A stretch of 64,000 bases of DNA from Rhyacichthys aspro (GCA_036850595.1 CM072161.1:7337905-7401904); one strand, 5' to 3'. Positions 38,001 through 53,000 are shown, counted from the stretch's first letter. Numbers and translations: made by a program. The notes: generated from the sequence alone by a model not told the origin.

Positions 38001-41000
38001 TTCCTCTCGTTATTGTTGTCAATGACATGACTTATGACGTGTAACAGACCAAATATTGAACACTGGAGCGTATGTAAGCTCAGTAAGCCGCAGCACACAG
38101 GATAACCCAGCGCAATGATGTTTGACGCAAGCACAGACAGCAGGTGACTAGGGTCGCCAGCTGTCCTTCTAACTATAAAAGCACTCTGGAACCTAGCCAT
38201 TGTTTTCCAATAGCTGCATTTTCACTGTAACTGTGTACCTTTACGAAGGGTTCCCACACATCCTGGAAAACCTGGAATAAAGAGAACCAGTTTTCCTCAG
38301 TAATGGGAAGGTCATGGAAAATGAACATGGAAATTGTAGTGCCGCCTGAATAATGATTGAATTTGTTTTTTCAAAATGTGTTTTGATACATTGTAGCATT
38401 GTCTCCTTTTAATGTTACTTTGTAGCATTATTTTGATTATTATCTTTTTTATGTTTCATTGTTACTTTACTTTTTTCTTTTAACGTTGTTTTGTTCCTTT
38501 GTAGCATGTTTGATTACTTTTAGCATTATCTTGTTCATTTCAAGTCGTATAGTATTTTTTTGGTCTTTGAAGGAGTTGTTTTTGTACCAGGTTACTTCCT
38601 GTGTGCCATGCCCAAAGCCTGGAAGCTGAACTGGTGCGGTCTCTGATGCCTGTGAGCAGTATTTCCCACGGAAACCCATCACAGATTCCTCCCTGAGCAG
38701 GTGATGGCAGTGCGTTCCTGAGGGAGGAGGGGGTCAGTGGCACATGCTCCTTTCCCCAGCTGTTGTCCCCAACCCGGACAGCCTGTGCAAACTATTTGAG
38801 TCCGGAGTATGCCCCAATGCACATTTGTTGTCTAAGGGGCTGCTTGTTGGTAGATTCTTGCTGGGAAATTGTACACTTTGATGTCTTAATGTGTATTTTT
38901 GGTTGTTTTGTGAGAGTGGAGACACTATGCTCATAAACAACCTGATATAAATGAGGACAGCTGTGATTTACTCCTACTTGTATGTCTCGCAAAATTTGGA
39001 AGTGAGTTTGGTGCTGATTATAGCAGACGTCCCCACCCTCCCAAATTGTTTTGATAGACTCTGGTATAAACACAATGTGACGTGGATGTTGTTGGAGTTG
39101 CTTATTTACTATGTTTCCCTCTCATTGTTATATTGCCTTTTCATATTTGCCTACAGTGAAAAAAAGGTCTTGTGACTGAGTGATCTTTTCCTTTGTACTA
39201 CTTTCTTTGATGAAAGTGTCAAATATAACAGCTTTTGTAAAGTGACCCCTGTCAAAACAAATTTCACCTGTGACCATTCATCCCAACGCAGTCATACACT
39301 TTTGGCAACCAGGCAGTCTACAACCCTCTTACTGTATTTGCCATTAGTGCTTAGTAAGGAACAATGGAACGGCCATAATTGCTTCCCACAGCAGTATTCA
39401 ACACACTGTTTGCAAGGAGGCTGAGTTAAAGGAAATCTTTGTGTAGAAGTACAGCTTTGTGTCTACGACATCTTTGACCCTTGGCTTTGTGACCAAGCTG
39501 GTTGACCTCCTGCGAAGTGAGTAGGTGTTTATTTTGAGATATGAAGGTTGCAATCAGCTGACTTTCCCATATGTCTCTTGTGATTTACTAAGAACGCCAT
39601 AAGTCAGAAACAGTTCGAATGGTGTAATCAGCTGAGTTAATTTACTAACTATACTTCATAATAATTGACCAGTTGATGAATGTAATATGATCAAATAGTT
39701 GTTGAGCAACCTATTGTCTAAGATAACATTCATTATTGCCAGTGAATGTGGAAAGTCCATTATTCAGGCTCCATACACAAGACAGCTTTTGTTCCAAAGT
39801 GCAAACAAAGGCCATTTAATAGACAGAGCTGGAGGAAGCCAGTCAGTACATTTACATGCAGAGCTTACTCCGACTATGCTCATAGCTCAACTAAGCCCGT
39901 TCACCAGGAGTTCTCACTTTTGTCTGAGTTTACATGCACAAGAGAGAATCAAACTTCTGTGCCTGCAGCGCCCTGCTCAGATTAATGCTGCTTTCATGTG
40001 ATCTTTGTACTGAACAGCTTTACACCATTGATGAAAATTGGAAAAAAATGGAGTAAGGTGTTTATATGTCGGACTATGGCTGAAATTTGAATTTCTCTAC
40101 TTGCATGTAAACGTACCAAGTGTTGTAAGAGCACACTGGATCTAGTGGGATTTACACATGCCCTGCTGTTTCAGGCCTGATAGCATCTTGATGACTGAGC
40201 CGAACACTGCTGGGAGGCCCTATTATGAAGACTTTATAAGCTTCTTGCTGTCATCTCACACATAATGCTCCCGAGTCCCGAGTGCCACAAAAGTGCACCG
40301 AGACATGAGTGCATTGGGCGGCAGCCGTGTTGGGTGTTTTTTAATGGACTGGTACACTTGTCATGTGGCTTCATGCTTTGTTGGGTAGTGTCATTTAGTT
40401 ATAATGACTCAAGATGGAATGACTCCCAAGATAAGTGCATTAAAAAAAACTGTGACATGTTGGAGAGTCACACCACTCATGAGATCAAATAATTCAAACA
40501 ATTAGAGAGTGTCTCATATCTGTTCATCTTTTTAGTTTAGTCAGTGCTTACATACATGTGACTTTGTTTGAATTAAACATTGTCCCTTAAATGTAGAAAA
40601 CTTGTGCTGCTCTCTTTACAAGTATAGAAAGCTGAGAAACAACCAGAAACAATGCTATGATATGCTTCTAGCCTTCCTACCTGGCTACATGCCCTTTTTC
40701 AGCTTTTCCAAATTGTGCGATACTAAACTGAACCATCAGTGAACCCTAGGCTTAAACGCTGCTTGTCAAAAAAGCACCCTTTCAGTTGATCTCTTTTCAG
40801 GCCACAGTGGACATCCTTGGAGCGCAGGAAGTGAGGCAGCTTAAACCTTTTGGTGCTGCTAAGTCAACATGTCTCTGCTGTGCTGTGTTGTGTCATTGTT
40901 CTGTTGACAGTGGAGCCTGAGCTCACCGTCCACGCACTCGACAATGAGCGCTTATCTGTGCGAGCTGCGGCACCGTGGCTCAGCTGACCCCGTCTCCCTT

Positions 41001-44000
41001 TCAAAACTCCAGCCAAATAGGGCATTATTAGGTAAAAGAACTGCTGGCTGCACAAAACACACCCATGTTCATATCCCACACATCCAGATTAGCCTGATAT
41101 CTGCAGATGGACTCCCAGATTTTCATACATGTATGTAGCAGAGGAATTATTAGTTAATCCTTCATGCTGCGCTCATGTTGGGTCACTTTATGGTGATTGT
41201 TTGTATTGACCATCCAGTGTGATGGATAGAAGTGTAGGATGGGGGAGGTTATGGTGTATGCTTTAGAGATTTACCTCCTTGTGCTATTATCTGGCCAGTG
41301 CAGTCATTATTATCATGAAGCTTCATGTTATGTAATCAAGAAAAAAGCAATGTGCTTGACTATAATTAGAAACATGATTAAATTATATGGAAATATCATT
41401 CAAACCAAAACACATAACTTTTTTAAAACCATAGTTTGAGTTTTGAACCACAACCAACACCTTTCTCCTAAATATATCCACTTACATTCGCTTAACTTTA
41501 TGAGCCCTATCAACTTCTGTCAGTCTGCAGTTTTGTTTTTTTACCAGTGGCAAGTTTTACGTCCCATCCACTACACCAACCTTACATCATTCCTATTGAG
41601 AAAAAAATAATAAAAATACCGCATCAAACGCAGACAACTCCCTATTTTGTGGAGATAATGTTATTCCATGTACTGTGTTTTTGGAAATGTTACAAAGTCA
41701 CAAAAATTCTCTGACAGCATCATGATTAATATGAGGCTTTTTATTTTCCCTTATACTTGGAAAAAGCCTTGGTTAAAAGTGTATTCCTAATTAGGATTAA
41801 GGAAGGGGTCGGGCATGGCTGGACTAGAATGTGAAGCATTTGCAATGAGTGCCGCTAATGCCATCTGTCCAGAGTGTGGTGAGGAGCTAATTCTGGCTCA
41901 GAGTGTGGCGTGATTTAACACAGATTTTTGTGGTAGCAGCTTCGATTCATACATGGAATCCGTCTTTGACCAAAGCCCAAAAACTGTAGCGGCTTGCTGA
42001 ATTAGCCCCCACCCCTCCTGTTAGATCTCCTTTAAGCTGACGCCACGGAGCTCCCCAATTCATGTGGACGTCCAACATGTGTGGCGTGTCACATTGTTCA
42101 CATAACAGAGATGCTGCGCCAGGGGAGGCCGTGCTCACCCTTTTGGCCTCATGCTTCGATCTGTTTTGACAGGCCCTTCTCGTTGTCTTTTCACAGAGGC
42201 TGACCTGGGTAAAAGAAATGACCAGCCAATTATTTCATGGTGAAGTCTGGTCAGAGTGGCCCCGTGTCTTGGTACAAGGCAGGGCGAGCCACCACTCGTC
42301 TCCCAGCTTACCTGGGAAAGACTCTAATTAACAGACTGCGGGGGAGCTGGCTGCTGCTGACAGCTCACTATAAATAGTGCTGGGCCGTTTGAACGCCAAC
42401 TGTTCACTCACTTTAGGATAGAGGTTATTACCTGTGATTTCACATGTCATCATTAGGCTGTAATCACACATCAGTAGAGGTTACAAGACTGACACTGAAC
42501 TCTGCTGAAAGAAAGGCCTCACAATGTACAGGGGTGTGAATAAACACCACTAGAATAACTGTCTAGTAAGACTTAAGCATCTGTTCTTAGTGGTGTGAGC
42601 TGCTCAAGGCCACCAACTTATCCATCTCAACAGAAATAGGTCAGAAGTGGTGTTCATTGTGAGCCATGGTCCAGACCGGTGTGCTGTCACTTTTTGAATA
42701 TAAAGATAAATTAAGCCAAAAAAACTGGATTGTAAAGGGGAGCAGCAATAATAGTTTGACCTCCGTTGTGCAAAAGTATGAAAAATGTGAGGAGTAACAA
42801 AAACAGCAAAAAAGTTTTAGGTGTTTCAAAGGTAACCCAACCACCAGAGACTATAGGAACATTGAGTTTACTGTAATTTCTCCTCCATCACTGGTCATTT
42901 TAAACTTTGATACAAAGAAACTACTAGTCTAAGGAGAGGAGGGGCAACACATTTCGGTAGAGAGGGCAATACTTGGATTACACTGCCATTCAAATATAAC
43001 TCTGTGGCATGCAGTTTACATGGCAGATCTAATGACTGTATCTTTGAATCTACTTCAGTGTTGGTACGTGATATTACATGTTCTTCTCTCCTCCGCCACA
43101 ATGCCTATTGACCATTGTTCTGTTTAATTAAGCGTTCATTCACTCCTGTGGCCCGAAACTGTGTCACAAAACAAAGGTCTCCATTGGAATGTGTGGCTGT
43201 TAGAACCATGTGAAGAGGCAGTGTGACACCAAACAACAGCACTATTTTTACACAGCAGCCAGCATCTGATTATCTCTGAGCCAAGATGCTTCACATGACT
43301 TAATGAATGACTAATGTTATCATTTAGGAGCCTTCACTGAATATCATTGCTTATTAAAAGCCTGGTTGGGCAGTTTTTATGGCAGTTCTATTGCAACACA
43401 ATTTGAGTCATAAATACCCTAAAAGAGTAGTGATAATACAATGCAATACTGTGATTTATCATGGTGAGGTATGTAATACCCACCTCTAGTGATTATATGG
43501 CTTATACTTCACATTCATGCTTTACAATAGCAATAAAAAGGGCTTGTTTTTAGGTCTCACATCAATTATATTTCTATTGTACACATATCACCTAAAGCTT
43601 ATTCAGTTCACAGTTTTATGACATAATAAAACATTTCCTGTTGCAACATTTCAAACTTGCTTTATATGATCTGGAAACAGAACTATTGTTAGGCTTCACT
43701 CTTGAGTGTTTACTTCTCTGAGGAACACTCATGAGAGCTGATATGTGAGTATTTTTAGACGTGCCGATTTTCTAAACAGCCTTTTAGTGAGTGTGGAGAT
43801 TGATTTCCCTGATCCGAAGTGATGGCTCGCTGCACCGTCTCGGACTGTGGCAAGTGAGCGGCGAGGCACGTAAGGTGGACCAGTAAAAATTATTTTTCCC
43901 CCATTGTCCGGTCCTGTGAGCTAGCCGCGCTTTGCTGGAGGTCAAAGTGAGCGCGGGCCAGATGCAGACGTTAACGCTGACGCAAAGTGACAGGTTCCCA

Positions 44001-47000
44001 GGCATTCAGTGACACCATCGGCCCCTCCCTCCACCCTCTCATTGCGCCCAGGCCTAGTGTTTGACCCTGCTTGGATCAGAGGGCTCACCAGCAGCAAGGC
44101 ACAAGGTCTGCCCTGGTCTGAGCGGGCTCGAGGATCAGGGCCCGCAGCAGCCTCGCATGGGAAAGCGGAATAAATGAATGCACAAGTAGGCCTTCGGGGT
44201 AGAGCAGTTGCATGTCCAAGTTCACCTGCAAAAGAGATAGGATGCCTGCATTTGAATCACTTCCTAAAGCTGAGGCCCAGAAATAGGAGTGAAATAAAAG
44301 GGCATCAGCAGCACTTGAGGAAACACAGCAAAAAACTTTATTTCCGACCTTCTACTTTCAGTCAAATCAATCCTTCATAGTTTAACCTTCTCCCACAACT
44401 GTCACTTGTGTGTGTTGCCAAGAGCATATGTGTGTCGATGTATAGCCCGACCCCTACAAGCATCGGCCATTTTCAAAATATACCAGTATTATTTTAATGG
44501 GCATAAGGCAATTGATGCTAACATCTGATGGAAATCTGTCACTACTGTTTGTGTCTGTCCATCCAAAGTTTGTTTAGGAATGTGACAGTAAAGCAGCACA
44601 GAGGCAGCTCACGCATGCCATCAACGAACTTTTCCATTCTCCAAAGTAATTCAATTTATAAAACGTACACATTATTAGGCTTATTAGTATGTATGGAAAC
44701 TGTGACGCAAATAACATGCGCTGCAGAGTAAAGCCTGACTTTGGTGGGCCATTCCTGCCAATAGGTTTTATTTAGCTGCATATTTTGAATACGCCCAAAG
44801 TTTGTTGCTCCTACAGTGACAAGCTGCTGTGGTTCCATTCGTCTATGAGCTCAAATGTGGTGACATTTGCTCAGCAGCTGAAGGAGCATGTGAGTCATTT
44901 ATATTGCAGAGTTCATCTTCACTTTCAACCACATCTACAGAGTATAAGGCTTGATCCATTTGACACATTTTAGAGGCTTTTCTTTGAATTTGCTGCACAG
45001 ACTGACAAGTTGTCCCAGGGGCTCTGTTAGTCTGGAGAACATAAACTAAGACTCAATGAAGACTACAAACATGACAACACAGAGCAAGAAAACATGTTTG
45101 CATTGCTCGAGCTTAGAGGAACTCCATTATTAAAGGATTGGAGTGTAATGAAACTGTAAAAGTGATTTCCCCTGTCAATACACTGAACCATTGTATTCAT
45201 TTTTTCCTGTGTTCTTACTGTAAATAGCTAGGGGAAACACACAGATAGAGGTGACAGTGGGCCTTGAGTGTGCTGGGGTGAGGGGTTAAGTTAAAAGCAG
45301 ACGTGAGAAAGGGAAGGGCGACCACAGCTGTGACAATACAACCTGGGGTCACTGTCCCTGCCAGCTCAGCTTGAAAACGCTCGGCCTTGCTGTCATCGCA
45401 TTTACTATTTTCACTGAAAGGAAAGGTCTGTTTAGTCACTTTCTCCCTGCGCTACCACAAAAACAGGTGGGCTCATGTCTGCGGCTGGTCACTGATGGGG
45501 TTTGGGGGTGCGGGGGTGGAGGGACAGAGGGGGCTCGCCATGTAAGGAAGTAAAGCCATCGCAGTTACTATGGAAATATCACCAATATTGCTATGGGAAC
45601 TGGAGCAGCAGAGGCACGTTTTGTCGAGGCTGGAGCAGTAATCGTCTCTCAGAAAGGAGCTTATGGTAATATGCGATGCTCTTATGAATTAATTTGTCAG
45701 GCTTTGTGTCCCTGCTGACATCATAGACTTTTATCGAATGGAAATTAGCAGCTCTTCAGGGTACGACGTGTAAGACAACGAGGGCCTGAACACGCTCTGC
45801 AACTTTTACTTGCCTCCAGCCTGAAGGAACTATTTACATAGAATGAATGGGTCATTTCACAACTCAGTATAATTATATACATATATACAGCTGACAAGAA
45901 CTAGGCCGTAAATCATTTCTTTTAGCAATGTTGGATTTAGATGCTTATATTGTTGTAAGACTCTGCTGCTCTTTAGATGTTATTGTTAAAGCCACATAAA
46001 GTAGGATATTGTAAAAATATGCAGTGGAATCTTTTATTGAAATGCACTCTGAGTAATTTACAAAAGTAATTAAGTAAAGAAGTGTTGTTGTTGTGGCTGA
46101 ATGCATTGAAAAATGTATCAAATGTCTTGATGTGGGCTGGAGTCATTTGTGACCTCACAAAATCTTAAAAATCCCAATTTAAATTCAGTGACTCATTCCA
46201 GGCGCTCCACAGGGCGGCAACTTTGGACTTTTCAACTTTGTATACTGTAAAAGAATATTAAAAAGTAATGAGTATTCCTCTGGAGCTCTCCCTCAGATTT
46301 AAAAATATCTGAGCAGTTGTCCTAGGGGTTGTATTCTCTTGTCTTTTAATCTCTGAAAAGTGTAGTTGGCATAGTTTTATGTTTCCCTTTGAACACAAAT
46401 TACACACAGGCCCAGCGCCTACAGCTCGAGGCTCCTGATGAACTTTGATGCATTGTGACCTGAAAGTTAACTGTCAAGTATGCAGTGCCAAAAAATTGTA
46501 ACCTAGTTTGTGTGAGAACATAAAAATTTACAAGCCTTAAAAGACCCTCTGAGTGCTTTCAGCCCAACAGGGACTCCTTACAGGGACAGACCAGTGACAG
46601 CCCAAAGGAGACTTGGCAGCCTCTTAACACTGGGCTGTGAGAGACAGCTGGCATCTAAAATGGATACAACTTCATCTCCATCCTTCTCTCTGGGATTTCT
46701 GGAAAAACAAGTCAATGCACATTTTGTATTATTTCATTGTTAGATCCGCTGGACTTTATGTTTTTATGCTTCTGATTCTTTCTTTGATGTGGCGATGCTT
46801 TGACTTTGCCTGTAATGTAGCCCTGTCAAGTTTAGCCTTGCACTGGGACTGACCTAAGCACAGCATGTGAAATGTCTGTCTATTTTAGAGGCGAGACAAG
46901 CCGTACACAGCGATACTTGTACACCTGGGACACTGGCTGATCATTTGATTCCCATTTCACCTTCTATATTGTCATTCGCAACTCCCGTTTACCTATATTT

Positions 47001-50000
47001 GAAGTTAAGAATCGCAGTTATGTAGGCCATGTTATTCATGTAACATCAGCTCCATGCAGTCCACATGCACGAAGCATGCGTTCATATCCATGCCACAGGG
47101 CTTGCACGTGTGTTTGGATGCACATGCTCATTCAGACCTCCAGCATCGCCTAAGGAGAGGTGTTAAAGCCTTCCCTACTACTTACAGTCCTTAATGGAGC
47201 ACTGAACATCCCCTACATAAATTTCTAATGTTGTAATTTTTATAAACTGTTAAAAACAGATCAGTCATTTGGCGAACATGACCTTGAAGCTGTCCATAGT
47301 TAACATGACACGGTGGAGTAAGATGACAAGTGAACCCCGGAGGCAATTCTGTTCCTCCAGGAATCATAAAACCAAATAGTGAACAAGTAAATTGATAATA
47401 AAACCCAGCCTGATTGCTGGCAGAGATGTGTTCTCCGCTGTACAGCAGCACGCAGCTCAAGCAATGCATCTGGAAACAGCAACTGGTTGATGGTACGGAA
47501 ACTAGGTGTGCGCACTTTGATGTGAGGGGCGTGGGAATATTCTCTACAGGCGGCACGTGAAGACGCTCCTTAGGGAAACAGCTCTGGGTTGCTTAATTGA
47601 ACCTTTCTATTTATGATATCGCTTCACCTCTTTGGAATCGCAGAGGAGCAGCACAGGAAACAAACGGCTTCCCAAGGGGACCAACAGAAAGTAGGAGGGA
47701 TTCATTACACAGCGCCGGCATCAAGAAAATTTCCCGCTCCTGTGGGCCTCTTGTATTATTCAGCGATGTAAAACCTGGGGGGTTTACCAGGGCATTACAC
47801 TAAGATTACACTGAGAGCCCTGTGCCCATTGTGGGGGCGGAAAGGAAGATTATAAAAAAAAACTTTGATGCAGATTTGCAGATTTTCTGATCTCTCCAAG
47901 CTGTGTCCATCCACAGTACGATAGATAACATCAAGTAGGAAGCAGAGGCTAAAAATTAACAACATAGCATGTAGGTCAGCACCTGCAGTGTTTAAAGCTA
48001 ATCATCAACACAACACTCTTTTACATTGTTTACCCCGACTGGGAGCTAAACAAAAGAAGAATGTATTTGGGTAGAAAATTGCTCCTCATAATGAGCAGCC
48101 ACATATTGTATTCTCATTTTTCAAACCTTGTAATAGTTAATGTTAGTAATTTTATGTAAAAACGACTCTTCACATTTTTCAAAGAATGACCTTACACTCC
48201 CCTTGGTGGTTTTTGCCTTTTTGAAAGATTTAATATCGTTAAACTTAGATGGAATCAGTTTTTTGACAGCCGAGTTGGCAGTGCTGAGCAGCCTTGAACG
48301 ATGCAGCTAATGTAGCTATAAGGGCTAACCATGGATGTATTATTAGAACAGGATCCTGAATGAGTAATGGCCACCTATTGTTTTCAAAAGTTGTTGCCCA
48401 AAAAGTTTTATTTCCACGCACTGCGGCCCTTGTGCATGTGGTCTTGTGATTAACCTGCCGTCGGGGAACCATGTGATTGGTTCTGACTAATGTGTGCAAA
48501 GGTGGGATAGAGCTGTGGCATCATGAAACATGAAAGGTTATTAAAGAAGTTGTACGTGTCTAACAACAGCTGTTTGTTTTTACATGGCCAGACTTTTTCC
48601 TGCTAATGTGATTATTCATTTCTGCTGTGACCAACGTATATGACCAACGTAATATGAAGCATTGGGAGTAAAAAGAGTGTGCTGTTTAGCTGTTGAGTCA
48701 TGGCTAATATCACCAGTGCTAATGAGTGTTCTACTTGATAAATGGTTTGTGTAATGCTGTTGCTGCAGATTTTTTATTGAAGTAATCAAATATCACAATC
48801 GCCAAGTCAGATGTGTTTAGTCTCAAAGAAGGAGTGCTGGTAAATAAAAGTTAGTGTGGGATATGAGGAGACAAAGCTTTGCAGAAAACAAGACACAAAA
48901 GTTTGATAGAAAGGAAAACAAATGCTATGCTAGTCCTGTTGTTGTGGTATGGCCCTTTAATAAAACAGTGCATATCTTACAAGATACAAGCTAACCTCAT
49001 AAAACTCATTTTGACTTCAAATGTGATTCCTATTTTGTGTAAACACAGCTTTTGAAAGAGACAAGATGGCAGACAGGATGAGTATGCCTGACCAGGGAAG
49101 GATGTGTCAAAGATGGGAAACTCCTCTCTCATAACACTCAGTCAGCGCTTCCTGAATCTTCATCAGATACAACTCATCCAGCTGTTTCTGCTGTTGTTCA
49201 CTCCCAAAAATGATGCAGCGTTCGCGTGGTTAGTAAATGGATTGCTCATATATTTACGAGCCTATTGGATTTCTCATGAAGCAGGGAGGCCTATAAATCT
49301 AGTACAAAGTTGCACCTACGTGTTGCTCGACTTGAGCCCTTTAAATCCCCACAGAATTCCTTCCTGCTCTGTTTGCTGTTTACTGTCTCGGAGTATTATG
49401 GAGATGGACTGGCTTTTTCGAGTGGGGGCTTCACAGCTGTTTCCATTTCGGACCTCTCAAGCTTTTTACTCGTACGTCAAGCTCACTTAGCCGGCTAATC
49501 TGCGCTAATACTCTATGATTTAAGGAGGACGGCGATATGGAGGGCTAAGTCCATTAGCTCTTTCAGACCAAACATGAAATTGAATGCTGCATTGAACTGA
49601 AAGTTACAATGCTATATTAATCACTCAGAATAATTTACAGTCAGCCCAAGATACTATTTCAACACAGGACATCCTGATATTTTGGACCCTTTGCATACTT
49701 GGCCTAGTTACAACTGGTATTTGGTAGCACAGTACATGCAGTTCATTTGAAACATAACCCCCAAAGTTAGCAATGACTTGTCTATCAAACACTAGCTTTT
49801 GTCACTACATTTATAGCTATAGCACATAACTCAACTATTGTGCAAACACAGACCTTGAATGTAAAATAAAGATCCGCTTTCCGTGACTTCTCATCAAATA
49901 CGTCCTACATTCAGCTGCGAAGCGGATGTTAAAAATCATTTCTTGTCTCCATGCGTAGCTTTTCTTCCAGAAATGTGTGTGCTTTGTGCGTAGTATTGAA

Positions 50001-53000
50001 GAGAGGCGGTGTAGAGAAATAGGGAACAGGATTTAACTGGATTGGTTTTGTTTTGATTGTCGCATTTCTGAAGAAAGTGCAGATTCCTCTTTCTTTTTCC
50101 AGTTCTCTGAAAAAGTTCTTCCTGTGCATCTGCTGGGAGCTTGTGTTGGAGCTGTGAAGCTAAACCTGAGCTGGTCCTCGTGGGAACAAACCTGCTACAA
50201 GGACTATTTGTTGAAACTGGCTCTAGAAATTTAAACAAGACAAGTTTAAATGTCACCGTACTTTGTTTATTGTAGATATTAATTCCTTTTAGAGACATCT
50301 GGAGTCAGGGTCATCTCCAGAGTAGTACGATAAAGCTAAGGCTCAGACATGAGTTATTTAGCAGGGATATTGATGTTAAAGGGAGCATACTTAAATACAC
50401 GTATGTCATCTGAAGGACCATCTTAGTGAATGTAATCATCAAAATTGCATATGTGCTTTCATGTAATATATATGGCAGTGAACATGTCATGAGCGAGGCC
50501 CGCATGTGCAAGTGTTAATACCTGATACTGGAAAGCGTGATCGTCCTGAAACAGTGAAGAAAATGGTTGGTGCTTTCAGGCTTAGGCGTGACCTACTTTT
50601 GACCTCTGTGTAGCGTAATTACTGACAGTGGTAGCTAAAAAACAAGCTGTTGTCTTGTCATGATCTCCAGAAAGGCTGTGGGCTAATCAGCTTACCCTGT
50701 CTGTCTGCTTGAGCAGGTGACCCAAGGCACTGTTTGTGGATCCACTCGACAGTTGGTGGAAGTCGGGCTAGTCCTGTCTGAACAGTAGTCTTTGAATGGA
50801 ATACAACTCTGCTAATTAGTTTCAAACCAGCAGATTTTTTTTTTTTTTGGCACTAAATAAAACCAAGCACTAATCCTCCAACTAAAAACACCTCATAATT
50901 ACAATATCACAGGTACCTACTCTTTATCCCAGCAATCAGCAATTATTTGCAGGGCTAACACTTAACGACAGACACCCATTCAGTGTCATATTACATTTAA
51001 CATTCACCAATTCACATAAAGATTAAAAGAAGCTGGATGTGTGTCTGAATTAGGGATGCAAACTTTGTGTATTTTCTTTAACCGATAATCCAATCAGTTA
51101 ACCATTAACCACATGCATGACATCACCTGATGTTTATGTTTTCTTAGAATTAATGCACAATAACTGCTGTCAAATGTCAAATATAAATCATTAACAAATA
51201 AGTAGCTTTTTAAAAAAATTATGCCGTTGCTTAATTAAATTTAAATTTAAAGCCTCAACTCTTCCCTTGTTCATGAAGATAAAGCAGCCTTCTTTTTACA
51301 TATCACCTGCGCAACAAAGGCAGTTTTACTACAGCATTTTGTTGCTTGCTTGTATGTGTTTCTTTTAGTTTAATGCACTTTATCAGCTGCACTGCAGCCT
51401 ATATTGTAAACGAAGAAAACTTTGCTCTTTCTGATGCATAAAATAGAGGCTCAAGACGCAGCGCTCCGCCTTTATTCATCAAATGGCACTTTATCCTTTT
51501 TATGCATCTCCTCCTTCTAGAGGGCAGATCTGCCACCTTTCCGAACAATTTATTAGCCTTTTCTTTCTTCCTTAACATGTTTGTTTTAGTTTAGATCAGC
51601 TATACAGTAACCTATAGTAAACAAAGACGGTGATGGCGAGAGGGACAATTAATCGTTTATCGGTTAACCATGAACACCCCTATTCTAAATGTTAACTTAG
51701 GTCTTAATGCTTAGCCACAGAGCATAAAATCTCTGTCCTTGACCTATTCGATGTATCTTAGTGTCTGTGCCTTTACAGTCAAATGTAAATATCCGGAGCG
51801 CTTCATGTATTTCAAGGGTAATGTCAAAGCCATGTGTAAGCAGTGCCTTGTCAGTGTCTATGTTTGGATCCAGGACAGGAACATGTGAGAACGGAGCGTA
51901 TAAATCAGAATAGAGTTTCATTCTCAGGCAGCGATGATTCTGTAGAGTCATAGCACTAATTTAAGTGTGCCTCCTCTCTCGTTAATGTTCATGTGCTGCA
52001 AGTGACTTTGGGCTGTGGACCATGGGGCTGTCAGGATGATTCAGCAGTGCCCCCTCCCAAGGCCCTACCCCCAACTCCCGCCCCCCCTTCCACATACCAA
52101 CACGGATCTTTCCGGGGTGCTTGTGCGTTATTAGTCCCACATGGGCTCCAGCACGAGGCCCAGAGAGAGAGACACAGAGAGAGGGTCTGAGCAGGCGCTT
52201 GAACTACTGGCATGGCGAGCTTGCCCTGAAAAGGCCACATGCCTCCCTGCGCAATTATGCACTGTGCATAGAAACAGCACCCCCCACCCCACCCTTAACA
52301 CATACACACACAATGCTTTGACCAAACTAAAAATGGAAGACGGATGATTACAGAACAAGGGCAAAGAGCAGCGGATTGCTCACATTATCAGCGTAATGTA
52401 GGATGACGTGACAGCGAGGCCTTTTTTTTATGTGAAAATGCCATGTTTTCCGATTGACTTCGCAGAATACTAAATTAGTGATGAGTTACAGACATGCCCA
52501 AGGAGAGTGTTAAAACAAGCAGAGCACAGGGGTGGATGTCAGCTGGTTCAGTGCATTACAGCATGAGATCACCCCCAGATCAGGAAATGCTCTGCTCTCA
52601 TTTGCATGTTTTTCTTCTCTCTTTTGTTTGGCAGGCTACTTCAACGTGTTAGCAGTGGTACTAAGAACAAACAACGACTCCCCCTGGACCGACGAGTTTG
52701 ACAGTAAGTGCTAATAACCAAATGCCCTTACGTAGACCTCCTCGGCATGTCCGTGACCTGACATCAAACACATCTTTTCACATCCGCCTTGAATTCATTT
52801 CCCACAATCATCTTACTTGTGCCTCTTTCTTTGTCCTGCAGAAATCGAATTATCGTGTTTGATTGAGTCCATTTCCACAACAAACCCCAGGATAGAGTGG
52901 AAGAAGATAAAGAGCGAAGGCCCGAGTTATGTGTATTTTGACAAGAAGGTGTCAGGTAATGCATTTCAAAGTTATACATTATTTGATTTGCGGGACTCAA

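Larger units (their letters stand above)
29043..52634 (+). other. jam3: jam3 intron 1 (23.6 kb), no other gene seen
   Basis: This intron makes up 87% of the jam3 coding span. The open frames inside it (for example 152 codons on the minus strand at 37,742-38,200) are unspliced and without recognisable domains. It contains the repeats and transposons listed separately, two adjacent RFX-like motifs at 45,564-45,600, and long stretches of unremarkable sequence. Large first introns of developmental adhesion genes often hold enhancers, but that is inference here. Confidence 0.8.

Noticed and set aside
37742..38200. 152-codon minus-strand open frame in jam3 intron 1
   Set aside because: No recognisable domain, low-complexity stretches, no splice or promoter context. 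A frame of this length is possible by chance in 64 kb.
49104..49490. 128-codon plus-strand open frame in jam3 intron 1
   Set aside because: No similarity to any family I know and no flanking splice signals that would form a gene. Treated as chance.
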